A stretch of 64,000 bases of DNA from Massilia putida (lineage in GTDB: Bacteria; Pseudomonadota; Gammaproteobacteria; Burkholderiales; Burkholderiaceae_D), in contig NZ_CP019038.1 of assembly GCF_001941825.1 (NCBI RefSeq), positions 5,952,001 through 6,016,000 on the forward strand, written 5' to 3'. Position 1 is the stretch's first letter, and every line of letters starts with the position of its first letter. Positions 9,054 through 17,864 of the stretch are shown piece by piece. Position numbers and translations under genes: made by a program. The notes under the pieces are model-generated. The model made no database searches. It saw nothing but the letters and a program-made list of their open reading frames with translations, and was not told the origin of the DNA.

Positions 9054-10055
9054 ATGCACAATCCCGACATCCCCGACAGTCATCCCTTCTCGCGGCTCGA
9101 CCCGCTGATGGTCCTGGACGCCGTCGACAGCGTCGGCCTGCGCGGCGACGGCCGCCTGCTGGCGCTGAACAGTTACGAAAACCGCGTCTACCGCGTCGGC
9201 CGCGAAGAGGGCCAGCCCGTCGTCGTCAAGTTCTACCGGCCCGGACGCTGGAGCGACGCCGCCATCCTCGAGGAACACGCGTTCGTGCAGGAGCTGGCCG
9301 ACCAGGAAGTGCCCGTCGTGCCGGCCGACGTCCTCGACGGCCGCACCCTGCACGAGCACGACGGCTTCCGCTTCGCCGTGTTTCCGAGCCGCGGCGGCCG
9401 CGCGCCGGAGTTGTCCGATCCGTCGACACTGGAATGGATCGGCCGCTTCATCGGCCGCATCCACGCGGTGGGCGCGTCGGCAACCTACGCCGAGCGCCCC
9501 CGGCTCGACCTCGACACCTTCGGCCGTGAACCGCGCGCCTGGCTCATTGGCCACGGTTTCATTCCGCCCGAGTTGCTGACGGCGTACACGAGCGTGCTCG
9601 ACCAGGCCCTGGACGGCGTCGCCCGCTGCTATGACCGCGCCGGCGCACTGCCGCTGCTGCGCCTGCACGGCGACTGTCACGTGGGCAATGTGTTGTGGAC
9701 GGCCGACGGCCCGCACTTCGTCGACTTCGACGACAGCCGCATGGGCCCGGCCGTGCAAGACCTGTGGATGCTGCTGTCGGGCGAGCGCCAGGAGATGGTG
9801 CGCCAGCTGGGCGACGTGCTGGCCGGCTATGAGGATTTCTGCGAATTCGACCCGCGCCAGCTGTACCTCGTCGAGGCGCTGCGCACCCTGCGGCTGATCC
9901 ATTACTCGGCGTGGCTGGCGATGCGCTGGGACGATCCCGCGTTCCCCGCGGCTTTTCCCTGGTTCAATACCCAGCGCTACTGGCAAGACCGTATCCTCGA
10001 GTTGCGCGAGCAGGTGGCGCTGATGGACGAGCCGCCTTTGTGGCCGGTCATCTAA
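9054..10055 (+). CDS. srkA: Stress response serine/threonine kinase
   Basis: A 333-residue protein with the YihE/SrkA aminoglycoside-phosphotransferase-like fold. The catalytic loop is [13 protein letters not shown] and the metal-binding segment is [28 protein letters not shown] in the N-lobe is also typical. In Escherichia coli the protein protects against stress-induced death and is coupled to the Cpx response. The ATG at 9054 gives the family length. A TACAAT hexamer ends only 6 nt before the ATG and there is no ribosome site, so the mRNA may be leaderless. Confidence 0.92.
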   Translation: MHNPDIPDSHPFSRLDPLMVLDAVDSVGLRGDGRLLALNSYENRVYRVGREEGQPVVVKFYRPGRWSDAAILEEHAFVQELADQEVPVVPADVLDGRTLHEHDGFRFAVFPSRGGRAPELSDPSTLEWIGRFIGRIHAVGASATYAERPRLDLDTFGREPRAWLIGHGFIPPELLTAYTSVLDQALDGVARCYDRAGALPLLRLHGDCHVGNVLWTADGPHFVDFDDSRMGPAVQDLWMLLSGERQEMVRQLGDVLAGYEDFCEFDPRQLYLVEALRTLRLIHYSAWLAMRWDDPAFPAAFPWFNTQRYWQDRILELREQVALMDEPPLWPVI

Positions 10056-10168
10056 ACCCGGAATTGGCGTTGTTTCACGATGCAGCTCGGCGTGACACGA
10101 AACGGAGCCATGCCGCATAATCTAGACGCGGACTCGTCCGGGCCCGCACGCCACTTGACGAGCCTCCC

Positions 10169-12784
10169 ATGACCGACGCCGACCGCAACGATCCATCTGC
10201 ACAGAAAGACGACGCCGATTTCACGATCGACCTGATGCCCGCCGCCCAGGACCACGCGGCGCCGCAGGTCGAGCCGCAGCGCGAACATCTGGAACAGCGT
10301 GCGATCAAGGAAGGCATCGCGCGCGTGGAGGCGGAGGCGAAGGCCGCGGTGGCGGCCGAGAACCGCGCCCATGCCGAGGCGCGGGCCCGCAGCCTGGCCG
10401 AGGAACGCGCGGCTATCGACGCCGAAGCGGCGGCCGCCGCGCTCGCGAACGCGCAGGCGTCGGAAGAAGCGATCGAGGCGAACCGCGACCGCATCGAAAC
10501 CCTGCGCGCCGCCGCCAAGGCCGCCGCCGAGCGACTCGAAGCGGTCCGCCAGGAGACGGCCGGGCTGCGCGCCCGCGTCGAATCCGACACGCAGATCCGC
10601 CTGGCGGCCGAGGCGCGCGCCCGCGCCGAGGAAGACGCCCGCAAGCGCGCGGCCGAACAGGCGCGCATCGACACCGAGATCGCCGCCCGCGCCCAGCGCG
10701 ACGCCGAGGATCTCGCCATCCACGCCGAGCAGGCACGCCTGCAGGCGGCCGAGCGCGTGGCCGCCGTGCACGCGGCGCGCGAGGAAGTGCACCACAGCGC
10801 CAGCGCCGACGCTCGTGTGGCGATCCTCGCGCGCGAACGCGAGCGGGCCGAACGGGCTGCGCGCCAGACGGCCGAAAAGCTGGCGCAGGCGGAGGCGGAA
10901 GCACTGGAACTGGCGCAGCAGCGCGAGCGGGCCGACCAGGTCGCGCTGGCGTCCGCGTTCGCGCGCGCGGCCGCGGAGGCGCGCGCGCTCGAGGAAGCGC
11001 GGGCCCTCGCGCATATCGAGCAGGAACGCGAAGCCATCGCACTGGCCCAGGTGGAATCGGAACGGACGGCCGCGCAATCGCTGCGCATGCGCCTGCAGAC
11101 GGAAAAAGAATTGCGCGACGCGGCCATCCACCGCGAGCGCCAGGAACAGATGTCGTTCGAGGCCGCGGCCGCGCGGCGCGAAGCCGAGGCCCGTATCCTG
11201 GCCGCGACCCAAGCCCGCATCGAGGCCGACCGCAAGCTGCGCGACGTGGCCATGGCCCGCGCCGCGGCCGAAGAGGAAGAGGCGCAGCAGAGCGAGGCCC
11301 GCTTGCACGCCGAGCGCGAAGCGGCCGAACAGGCGCGCCTGCGCGCGGAGGCGGATCGCGCGGCCGTGGTCGCGGCGCAGCGCGATCTCGATGCGCAGCA
11401 GCGCGAGCGCCAGCTGGCCGAGGAACGTGCGGCGCTGTCGGAGGCCGCGGCCGCCGCGCGCAGCGCGCAGAACGCCGCGCTCGAGGCCGAAGTGGCCGCG
11501 CAGGCCGAACAGACCGAACGCGAACGCGAAGCGGCGCGCCTCGCCGGGCAGCGTGCGGCGCAGGCACGGGAACTGGCCGAGGCCGAACAGGCGCGCGTGC
11601 AGGCCGAGCAGGACGCGCTGGCGCGCCAGCAGGCACGCATCGAGGCGGAGCGCGCACTCGCCGCTGCGGCCGAAGCTCGCGCCGCCGCCGAGCAGGAACA
11701 GGCGGCGCAACTGGCCGAGCGCGTCGAGACCTTGCAGCGCGAGATCGCCGCGTTGCAGGCCGAAACGGCGGCGCGCCTCGCCGCGGCGGAGCAGGAACAC
11801 GCCGTGCGTCTGCAGGCCCAGCGCGATATGCTCACGGCGCAGCAGGCCGAGATCGACGCGCGCCTCGCCACCGCGGAGCAGGAGCACGCGGCGCGTCTGC
11901 AGGCCCAGCGCGAGCTGCTGTCGGCGCAGCAGGCCGAGATCGACGCCCGCCGCGCCGCCGCGGAACAGGAACACGCGGCCCTGCTGGCCGCGCAGGCCGA
12001 GAGCGAGCAGCGCATCGCCGCCGAGCGCCAGGCCGCCATCGACGCGCAGCGGGCCATCACCGAACATGCGGCGCGCCAGGCGGCACACGAACAGGCGATC
12101 GCCGACGCCCAGCGCGTCCAGGCGGCCCGCGCGGCGGAACTGGCGCAGGCGCAGGCCGACCGCGCCGCCCACGAACGGCGCCAGCAGCAGCTGACGGAAG
12201 AATTGCTGGCGGCGGAACGCGCCGCCGCCGACGCCGCCCACGACGCTTTGCTGCTGCTGGAGCAAAAGCTGACGTCGCAACAGCAGCAGACGGCCGCCGA
12301 CGTGCGCGCCAACGACGCGGCGGCGGCGCGAATGGCGTCCGAGCGCGCGGCCGTCGCGGCGGCCGAAGCCCGCGCCGCCGCCGAAGCGGAGCGCGCGCAG
12401 CTGGCCAAGATGCGCGAGGCGGCCGAACAGGCCGCGGCGCAGGCCGCGCTCGACAAGCGCGACGCCCAGCGCGCGTTACTGGCCAACGCCCAGCTGGCGG
12501 CCGAGATGCAGCGCAAGACCGCGCTGGCCACGCAGGAAATGATGGAGGCGAAGAAGCGTCTCGTCGAACTGGAATCCGCGCGCCAGGAAGAGCAGGTGGC
12601 GGAACTGGCCGCGCTGCGCGAACAGATCGAGGCGCGCCAGGCCGAGGCCAAGCAGCGCGCCGAATCGGAAGACCTCGCACGCGAAGTGCTGGGCAGGTTC
12701 TCGCAGCAGCCGTCGAAGGTGCAGGCGGCGATGCGGCTGGCGGACGCGGTGGCCAAGCAGCGGGCCGACCGGGATCACGAGTAG
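10169..12784 (+). CDS. Large Ala/Glu/Arg/Gln-rich coiled-coil protein, function unknown
   Basis: 871 residues, no signal peptide, membrane segment or recognisable catalytic domain. After a short acidic N-terminus (about 40 residues) nearly the whole chain is charged and alanine-rich, with very few Gly or Pro, which predicts one continuous helix or coiled coil. Two exact-phase 29-residue repeats lie at residues 540-568 and 569-597 (AEQEHAxRLQAQR...QQAEIDAR), with a partial third after them. It could be a cytoskeletal, polar or scaffold protein, but nothing in the sequence decides this. A 742-residue open frame on the opposite strand is a compositional shadow. Confidence 0.75.
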   Translation: MTDADRNDPSAQKDDADFTIDLMPAAQDHAAPQVEPQREHLEQRAIKEGIARVEAEAKAAVAAENRAHAEARARSLAEERAAIDAEAAAAALANAQASEEAIEANRDRIETLRAAAKAAAERLEAVRQETAGLRARVESDTQIRLAAEARARAEEDARKRAAEQARIDTEIAARAQRDAEDLAIHAEQARLQAAERVAAVHAAREEVHHSASADARVAILARERERAERAARQTAEKLAQAEAEALELAQQRERADQVALASAFARAAAEARALEEARALAHIEQEREAIALAQVESERTAAQSLRMRLQTEKELRDAAIHRERQEQMSFEAAAARREAEARILAATQARIEADRKLRDVAMARAAAEEEEAQQSEARLHAEREAAEQARLRAEADRAAVVAAQRDLDAQQRERQLAEERAALSEAAAAARSAQNAALEAEVAAQAEQTEREREAARLAGQRAAQARELAEAEQARVQAEQDALARQQARIEAERALAAAAEARAAAEQEQAAQLAERVETLQREIAALQAETAARLAAAEQEHAVRLQAQRDMLTAQQAEIDARLATAEQEHAARLQAQRELLSAQQAEIDARRAAAEQEHAALLAAQAESEQRIAAERQAAIDAQRAITEHAARQAAHEQAIADAQRVQAARAAELAQAQADRAAHERRQQQLTEELLAAERAAADAAHDALLLLEQKLTSQQQQTAADVRANDAAAARMASERAAVAAAEARAAAEAERAQLAKMREAAEQAAAQAALDKRDAQRALLANAQLAAEMQRKTALATQEMMEAKKRLVELESARQEEQVAELAALREQIEARQAEAKQRAESEDLAREVLGRFSQQPSKVQAAMRLADAVAKQRADRDHE

Positions 12785-12792
12785 TCCGACAA

Positions 12793-12940
12793 CGTCGTTC
12801 GCGCGACAGCGGGAATCGCGCCCCTGGCGCTATTCCCTCCATGCTGAGCAACAGGATGCGGTAACTTGGAAGCACTGCAGTGTGCTTCGTAGGCCGGCTT
12901 CGGACGCTCGGCATGGGTTCCCGCCTTCGCGGGAACGACG
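12793..12940. repeat. Composite intergenic repeat, copy B (diverged)
   Basis: A 148-bp segment between convergent genes. It starts CGTCGTTCGCGCGACAGCGG and ends TTCCCGCCTTCGCGGGAACG. Inside it has TATTCCCTCCATGCTGAGC, matching the copy at 17377-17542, then a divergent middle, then CTTCGGACGCTCGGCATGGG. Ends and order agree with copies A and C, but the centre is different, which suggests mosaic evolution. Confidence 0.65.
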
Positions 12941-12951
12941 CTGCGATCTAT

Positions 12952-14454
12952 TTACGCCTTCGCGTTCCTCTCCAGATACGCCCGATGCCCCGGCATCTTC
13001 GCCACCGTCTGCGCGATGAGATCGCGCAGCCCGGCGAAGTGGCCGTGCAGCTGGCGCATGTCGACGTCGTCCGCGAACGGATCGTAGCGCTCCGGCACGA
13101 CGCCCAGACCCATCAGCATCGCGATGAACGACGGTTCGGCGAAGCCGTCGCGGTCGAGGATCGTGATGCGGCCCGTCGTGCGGAACAATTCGATCTGGTG
13201 CGCGAGGGAATCCGGGATCTTCATGTTCGCGCAATAGCGCCAGAACGGCGTGTCGTCGCGCTTCGTCAGCTTGTAGTGCAGGATGATGAAGTCGCGCACG
13301 GATTCGTAGCGCGAGCCCATCACGCGGTTGAATTCGGCCGCCAGCTCGGGGCGGAAGTCGCGGTCCGGCCACAATTCGATCAGCTTGCCGACCGCGGTCT
13401 CGATCAGGCTGATGCTCGTCGATTCCAGCGGTTCCACGAAGCCCGCCGACAGGCCCACGGCCACGACGTTCTTGACCCACGACTTCTTGCGCCGGCCCGT
13501 GACGAAGCGCAGCTGGCGCGGTTCGTCCAGCGCTGCGCCATCGAGGCCGTCGAGCAGGTCCCGGCGCGCCTGCTCGTCCGTCGTGAACGCATTGCTGTAC
13601 ACATGGCCGTTGCCCGTGCGGTGCTGCAGGGGGATGCGCCAGAGCCAGCCCGACCCCTTCGCCGTCGAACGGGTGTACGGCGTGACCGGTTCCACGCGCG
13701 CGCACGGGACGGCGAGCGCGCTGTTGCAGGGCAGGTGCTCGCTCCAGTCCTCATAGCCGGCCTTGAGCGTGTCTTCGATCAGCAGGCCGCGGAAGCCCGA
13801 GCAGTCGATGAACAGGTCGCCTTCGACCGTGCGGCCGTCGCGCAGGCGCAGGCCCGTCACGAAGCCCGTTTCCGGATGCTGGTCGACGCCCACGATCATG
13901 CCTTCGATGCGGGTGGCGCCGCGCGCCGTCGCGTAGTCGCGCAGGTAGGCCGCGTACAGGCCCGCATCGAACTGGAAGCCGAAGGAAAAGGCGTCCGTGA
14001 CGCCCGGCTGCGTGTTTGCGGGCATCGTGAACTTGTTCTCGCACGCCATCCTGGACGCCACCGACCAGTTTTCCAGCGCGGGCATCTTGTCGAACGCGCG
14101 CGCCAGGTGCAGCCAGTGGTGGTGCGGGGACAGGCCGTTGATGGGCGGGCCGAAGTCGCCGAAACCGTGGAAGAAGCGGTTGCCGAGGTGGCCCCAGTCC
14201 TGGAAATCGATGCCGAGCTTGAAGGTCGCCTGCGTCTTCTTCATGAAGTCGGCGTTGTCCAGCTGGAGGGCGTTGTTGTAGAAGCGGATCGTGGGCAAGG
14301 TCGCTTCGCCGACGCCGATCGTGCCGATCTCGGGCGACTCCACCAGCACGATCTCGCAGCGCTTGCCGAGCCGCTGGGCCAGCGGGGCCGCGGCCATCCA
14401 GCCGGCCGTGCCGCCGCCCACGATGACGATGGTGCGGATGGCGTTGTGTTGCAT
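12952..14454 (-). CDS. Tryptophan halogenase-family flavin-dependent protein
   Basis: 500 residues. The FAD motif is GGGTAGW (13-19). Hallmarks of flavin-dependent halogenases are present: K79 in ATFKLGIDF, at the same number as the catalytic Lys of PrnA, WxWxIP at 270-275 (GWLWRIP), and E344 in EPLEST. An active halogenase is therefore plausible, but the substrate is not predictable. Such genes often accompany TonB receptors or biosynthetic clusters; here there is neither, nor a flavin reductase. The start is the ATG at 14454 with AGGAGA upstream, and that ribosome site lies in one arm of a 7-bp hairpin (CTCCTGT..ACAGGAG). Confidence 0.85.
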   Translation of the reverse strand: MQHNAIRTIVIVGGGTAGWMAAAPLAQRLGKRCEIVLVESPEIGTIGVGEATLPTIRFYNNALQLDNADFMKKTQATFKLGIDFQDWGHLGNRFFHGFGDFGPPINGLSPHHHWLHLARAFDKMPALENWSVASRMACENKFTMPANTQPGVTDAFSFGFQFDAGLYAAYLRDYATARGATRIEGMIVGVDQHPETGFVTGLRLRDGRTVEGDLFIDCSGFRGLLIEDTLKAGYEDWSEHLPCNSALAVPCARVEPVTPYTRSTAKGSGWLWRIPLQHRTGNGHVYSNAFTTDEQARRDLLDGLDGAALDEPRQLRFVTGRRKKSWVKNVVAVGLSAGFVEPLESTSISLIETAVGKLIELWPDRDFRPELAAEFNRVMGSRYESVRDFIILHYKLTKRDDTPFWRYCANMKIPDSLAHQIELFRTTGRITILDRDGFAEPSFIAMLMGLGVVPERYDPFADDVDMRQLHGHFAGLRDLIAQTVAKMPGHRAYLERNAKA

Positions 14455-14545
14455 GTGTGTCTCCTGTTTGTTCACAGGAGTGTAGGGCACGGCGGACTAC
14501 GCGGCAACAGAAATGTTTGCGTATAACATTTCTTGTGGCGCGACG

Positions 14546-14950
14546 TCACATATTGCTCGGCGACACAGGATTGGAACCGCCGGTGACAGCCTTTTCGACG
14601 AAGTATTCCGTCTCACCGAAGCACGAGGTCGGCACGCCGACGTGCTGGGCATAGGTCAGCTGCACGCGCTGTCCCATCGCGGCCTGCAGCTGGCGCACGA
14701 CGGCCTCGTCGCGGACGGTGAAATTGAAGCGTTCGGGAATCGCGCCCGGCATGCTCGACAGCAGGAGTTCCCCTTCCCACGTCTTGCACAGCCAGCCCTT
14801 GCGCGACAGTTTTTGCAGGTAGCCGGCCCGTTCGCCTTCCGAATACGACCAGTGCAGCACGATCCACGTGTACAGGGCGAACAGCGCCACGGCGGCGATG
14901 ACGACGGAGGCGAGGATGGCGATGGCGCGGCGCGGCAGGGTCTTGGGCAT
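14546..14950 (-). CDS. Conserved small membrane-anchored protein, function unknown
   Basis: 134 residues with one N-terminal hydrophobic helix (residues 11-32) and a soluble remainder. The pattern SYSEGERAGYLQKLSRKGWLCKTWEGEL...PTSCFGETEYFV looks like a conserved family of uncharacterised proteins in this bacterial group. The protein is probably anchored in the inner membrane with its C-terminus outside. It lies after the halogenase start and before terD on the same strand, with gaps of about 90 bp on each side, so it is probably transcribed alone. Confidence 0.7.
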   Translation of the reverse strand: MPKTLPRRAIAILASVVIAAVALFALYTWIVLHWSYSEGERAGYLQKLSRKGWLCKTWEGELLLSSMPGAIPERFNFTVRDEAVVRQLQAAMGQRVQLTYAQHVGVPTSCFGETEYFVEKAVTGGSNPVSPSNM

Positions 14951-15039
14951 GATGGGTGCGCAAAGAATGGTTGATATCGGACGTGACGAGGCGCGCCCAT
15001 TCTGAACACAGGCGCGCGGATTGTCAAAACATCACAGGC

Positions 15040-15615
15040 TTATACGTTCACCCCGAACGAGCGGGCGAGGGGGCCGAGGCCGCCGTTGAAGCCCTGGCCG
15101 ACGGCGCGGAATTTCCACTCGTTGCCGTAGCGGTAGAGCTCGCCGAAAATCATGGCCGTCTCCGTCGACCTGTCTTCCGACAGGTCGTAGCGGGCGATCT
15201 CGCGCTCGCCGTCCGCGTTCAGACAGCGGATGAAGGCGCGCGCCACCTGGCCGAAATTCTGGCGGCGCTGGTCGGCCTCGTGGATGGTGACGGAAAACGC
15301 GATTTTCTCGATGTCCGGCGGCACCCGGCTGAGATCGACGAGGAGGCGCTCGTCGTCGCCTTCGCCCTGGCCCGTGCGGTTGTCGCCCGTGTGCTTGACG
15401 GAACCGTCGCTGGATTGCAGGTTGTTGTAGAAGATGAAGTCGGCATCGCCGCGCACCTTGCCGTCGCCGCGCAGCAGGAAGGCGCTGGCGTCGAGGTCGA
15501 AGGTGGCGCCGTCGGTCGAGCGCGGGTCCCAGCCGAGGCCGATGATGACCTTTTTGAGGTTCGGATCTTCCTTGGACAGGTTGACGTTGCCGCCTTTCTG
15601 CAAACTGATCGCCAT
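15040..15615 (-). CDS. terD: TerD family protein
   Basis: 191 residues with the TerD fold throughout: [22 protein letters not shown] at the start and the calcium-site acidic residues in [20 protein letters not shown]. TerD/TerE proteins belong to tellurite-resistance and general stress operons. Its ATG lies 31 bp after the stop of a DUF475/TerC-like membrane gene, so the two form an operon. The symbol is by family; TerD and TerE cannot be told apart here. Confidence 0.85.
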   Translation of the reverse strand: MAISLQKGGNVNLSKEDPNLKKVIIGLGWDPRSTDGATFDLDASAFLLRGDGKVRGDADFIFYNNLQSSDGSVKHTGDNRTGQGEGDDERLLVDLSRVPPDIEKIAFSVTIHEADQRRQNFGQVARAFIRCLNADGEREIARYDLSEDRSTETAMIFGELYRYGNEWKFRAVGQGFNGGLGPLARSFGVNV

Positions 15616-15646
15616 CTTGCTTCCTTTCGATTGAGGGATGAGGGTT

Positions 15647-16687
15647 TCAGGTCGCCGATTCCAGCGCTTCGCGTTTCTTGTAGCGGATCGACGACCACAG
15701 CGATATCAGGATGAACGCCACGCCGGACAGGCCGGTGAACCATTCGGGAATCTCGTACTCGACGCTGGCGAACATGATCAGGGCCAGGATGCCGATCGCG
15801 TAGTGCGCGCCGTGCTCGAGGAAGACGAATTCCTCCAGCGTGCCCTTGTGCACGAGGAACACGGTCAGCGACCGCACGAACATCGCGCCGATGGCGAGGC
15901 CGAGCATGATCACGACCACGTCGTTCGTGATCGCGAACGCGCCGATCACGCCGTCGAAGCTGAACGACGCGTCCAGCACTTCCAGGTAGATGAAGCCGCC
16001 GAGGCTGCCCTGCGAAATCAGCTTGCCGACGGCCGGATCGGATTCCTCTTCCTCCAGCAGCCCGGAAAACCAGTTCACGCCCACATACACGAGCACGCCG
16101 ACGACGCCGGCGATCAGCACCGACAGCTTGCGGTCCTGCGCGACGAGGCTCATGCAGCCGAACGCGGCGAGCAGGGTGAGCAGGATGGCGAGGCCTTCCG
16201 TGCCGTACTTGCCGATCTTTTCTTCGATCCAGCCCAGCCAGTGGAGTTCCTTTTCTTCGTCGAACAGGAAGTTGAGGAAGACCAGCAGCAGGAACGCGCC
16301 GCCGAACGCGGCCACTTCGGCGTGGCGCGACGCCAGGTTGCGGGCATACTCGGCCGGGCTGTCCACCGCCATGTGCCAGACGTCGATGAGACCGAGGCCG
16401 GTCGCGACCGACACGATCAGCAGGGGAAACAGCAGGCGCATGCCGAACACGGCGACGACGATGCCGACCGTGAGGAACAGCTTTTGCCAGAACGCGTTCC
16501 AGTTGCGCAGGACGGAGGCGTTGACGACCGCGTTGTCGAACGAGAGCGAGATTTCGAGCACGCCCAGCACGGCCGCGATCCACAGGCCTTGCACGAGGCC
16601 GGCGGCGCCGCCGTGGGAAAAGCCCCACCAGCCGGCCAATGCCAGCAGGACGGCGGCGACCACGAACGACAACCTGAAATGTTGCAT
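15647..16687 (-). CDS. DUF475 / TerC-like integral membrane protein
   Basis: 346 residues with about nine hydrophobic segments. The acid-containing helices [17 protein letters not shown] and [17 protein letters not shown] are the signature of the TerC/DUF475 superfamily, likely metal-ion exporters. A central cytoplasmic loop is rich in Glu ([26 protein letters not shown]). It is the first gene of a two-gene unit with terD, the usual pairing of a membrane Ter protein with a calcium-binding partner. The transported ion is not established. Confidence 0.82.
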   Translation of the reverse strand: MQHFRLSFVVAAVLLALAGWWGFSHGGAAGLVQGLWIAAVLGVLEISLSFDNAVVNASVLRNWNAFWQKLFLTVGIVVAVFGMRLLFPLLIVSVATGLGLIDVWHMAVDSPAEYARNLASRHAEVAAFGGAFLLLVFLNFLFDEEKELHWLGWIEEKIGKYGTEGLAILLTLLAAFGCMSLVAQDRKLSVLIAGVVGVLVYVGVNWFSGLLEEEESDPAVGKLISQGSLGGFIYLEVLDASFSFDGVIGAFAITNDVVVIMLGLAIGAMFVRSLTVFLVHKGTLEEFVFLEHGAHYAIGILALIMFASVEYEIPEWFTGLSGVAFILISLWSSIRYKKREALESAT

Positions 16688-16873
16688 GCACGGCTCCTTA
16701 TTGACTGAAATACCACACGGCGGATATTAACCCGGTTCCCTCTCTGACGGGCGCATCGGATGTCGTCTTGACAAGCATGGCGACGGCCGCATCGAATTGC
16801 TCTCGCGACATGGCATCTGCCATAATGCCGCCCGGCGTCATGCCTCCCGTATTTCAGCCTGAATGGATTTCGC

Positions 16874-17293
16874 ATGGATTTTTCTTATCTGGTCACCCCG
16901 GTGCTGACCTGGCTCGTGGTTGGCCCGATCAAGTTCCTCATCAACAGTGCGCGCCAGGGGCGCTGGGCGTTCAACCTCGTCGGCAACGGCGGTTTTCCCA
17001 GCAACCACAGCGCCACCGTCACGAGCATGGCGACCCTGATCGCGCTGCGCGAGGGCATCGGCCATCCGGCGTTCGGCGTGGCCGTCACCTTGTGCTTCAT
17101 CGTGATGATCGATGCAAACAGCCTGCGCCAGCACGTCGGCCGCCAGGCGGCCGCCATCAACCGCCTGGCCGCGGACACGGCCGGCCACAAGACGCTGCGC
17201 GAGCGGATGGGGCATACGCTGGTCGAGATCGGTGGCGGCATCGTCACCGGCATCCTGATGGGCAACCTGGTGTATCACCTGTTTGCCAAGTAA
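16874..17293 (+). CDS. Divergent PAP2 (DUF212/YuiD-like) membrane protein
   Basis: 139 residues with about four hydrophobic segments. The sequence GGFPSNHSATVTSMATLIAL carries the SNHS signature of divergent PAP2 proteins, and IDANSLRQHVGRQAAAIN the later conserved Arg/His. It is a small inner-membrane protein related to phosphatidic acid phosphatases; the activity is unknown. It is divergent from the DUF475-terD unit with 186 bp between, and followed by a composite repeat. Confidence 0.85.
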   Translation: MDFSYLVTPVLTWLVVGPIKFLINSARQGRWAFNLVGNGGFPSNHSATVTSMATLIALREGIGHPAFGVAVTLCFIVMIDANSLRQHVGRQAAAINRLAADTAGHKTLRERMGHTLVEIGGGIVTGILMGNLVYHLFAK

Positions 17294-17376
17294 ATAAATC
17301 GGATCGCCGCCTTCGCGCACTGGTGTCCGGAATCATTTCCAACCCGCGCAATTGATTTTCATGGATAGGTAAAAGC

Positions 17377-17542
17377 CGTCGTTCCCGCGAAGGCGCGAAC
17401 AGCCCACCGGGCTGTTCCCCATGCAGAAGTGCCGAAGTCAGTCCGTTTAAGAGACTACCGTATCTTTGACGTACAAAATTCTATGGCTCAGCATGGAGGG
17501 AATAGTGCCGGGGGCACTATTCCCGCTTTCGCGGGAATGACG
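17377..17542. repeat. Composite intergenic repeat, copy C (best preserved)
   Basis: 166 bp, starting CGTCGTTCCCGCGAAGGCGC and ending TTCCCGCTTTCGCGGGAATG plus ACG. Read on the minus strand it aligns along its length with copy A: inverted ends, AATAGTGCC..GGCACTATTCCC, then TCTTAAACGGACTGACTTCGG and GCATGGGGAACAGCC. It sits downstream of the PAP2 gene, about 320 bp before the efflux operon. There is no open frame. Confidence 0.8.
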
Positions 17543-17864
17543 TCACTTTTTTCGAAATCTTATTCCGGACGCCAGTGCGCCTGCGCGCGAACGACGGCGT
17601 TCGAGTCGGTCGTCGGTCCGCGCAGGCGGGAGCCCCGGTTTGGTCACCGTCACCGTCCACCCGGACGTCCATCTGTCCGTTTTGTCGTGCAATTCATACT
17701 CGGCCAAACGCATTTCATCCCGCCTATCTGCAGTTCATCCCATCAAAACCGCGCTTTGCCGAACCGTCAATTGACGGTAAAGACGGCCTCACTGATACTG
17801 CCCGCTGGCCTTTTGTCGTCTTATTTTTATACAGGTAACGAGTCCATCTCGGGGGAACCAAGAA
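17543..17864 (+). promoter_or_regulatory. Leader of the RND efflux operon: promoter over a 16-bp palindrome
   Basis: In this 322-bp gene-free stretch a perfect palindrome, ACCGTCAATTGACGGT, occupies 17763-17778. Its right half contains TTGACG (17771-17776), which with a 17-nt spacer is followed by GATACT (17794-17799). This is a good sigma-70 promoter with the -35 box inside the operator. The arrangement suits a TetR- or MarR-type repressor, as is usual for efflux pumps, yet no regulator gene adjoins. Nothing else was recognised in the stretch. Confidence 0.6.

Noticed and set aside
10052..12280. 742-residue open frame on the minus strand opposite the coiled-coil gene (and an 893-residue one in another frame)
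   Set aside because: These are compositional shadows of an Ala/Arg/Glu-rich GC-rich gene. They have no start site, no domain and biased nonsense composition.
15040..16687. Tellurite-resistance island
   Set aside because: Only terD and one DUF475/TerC-like gene are present, with ordinary base composition and no terABCEZ or mobile genes nearby, so transfer is not supported.
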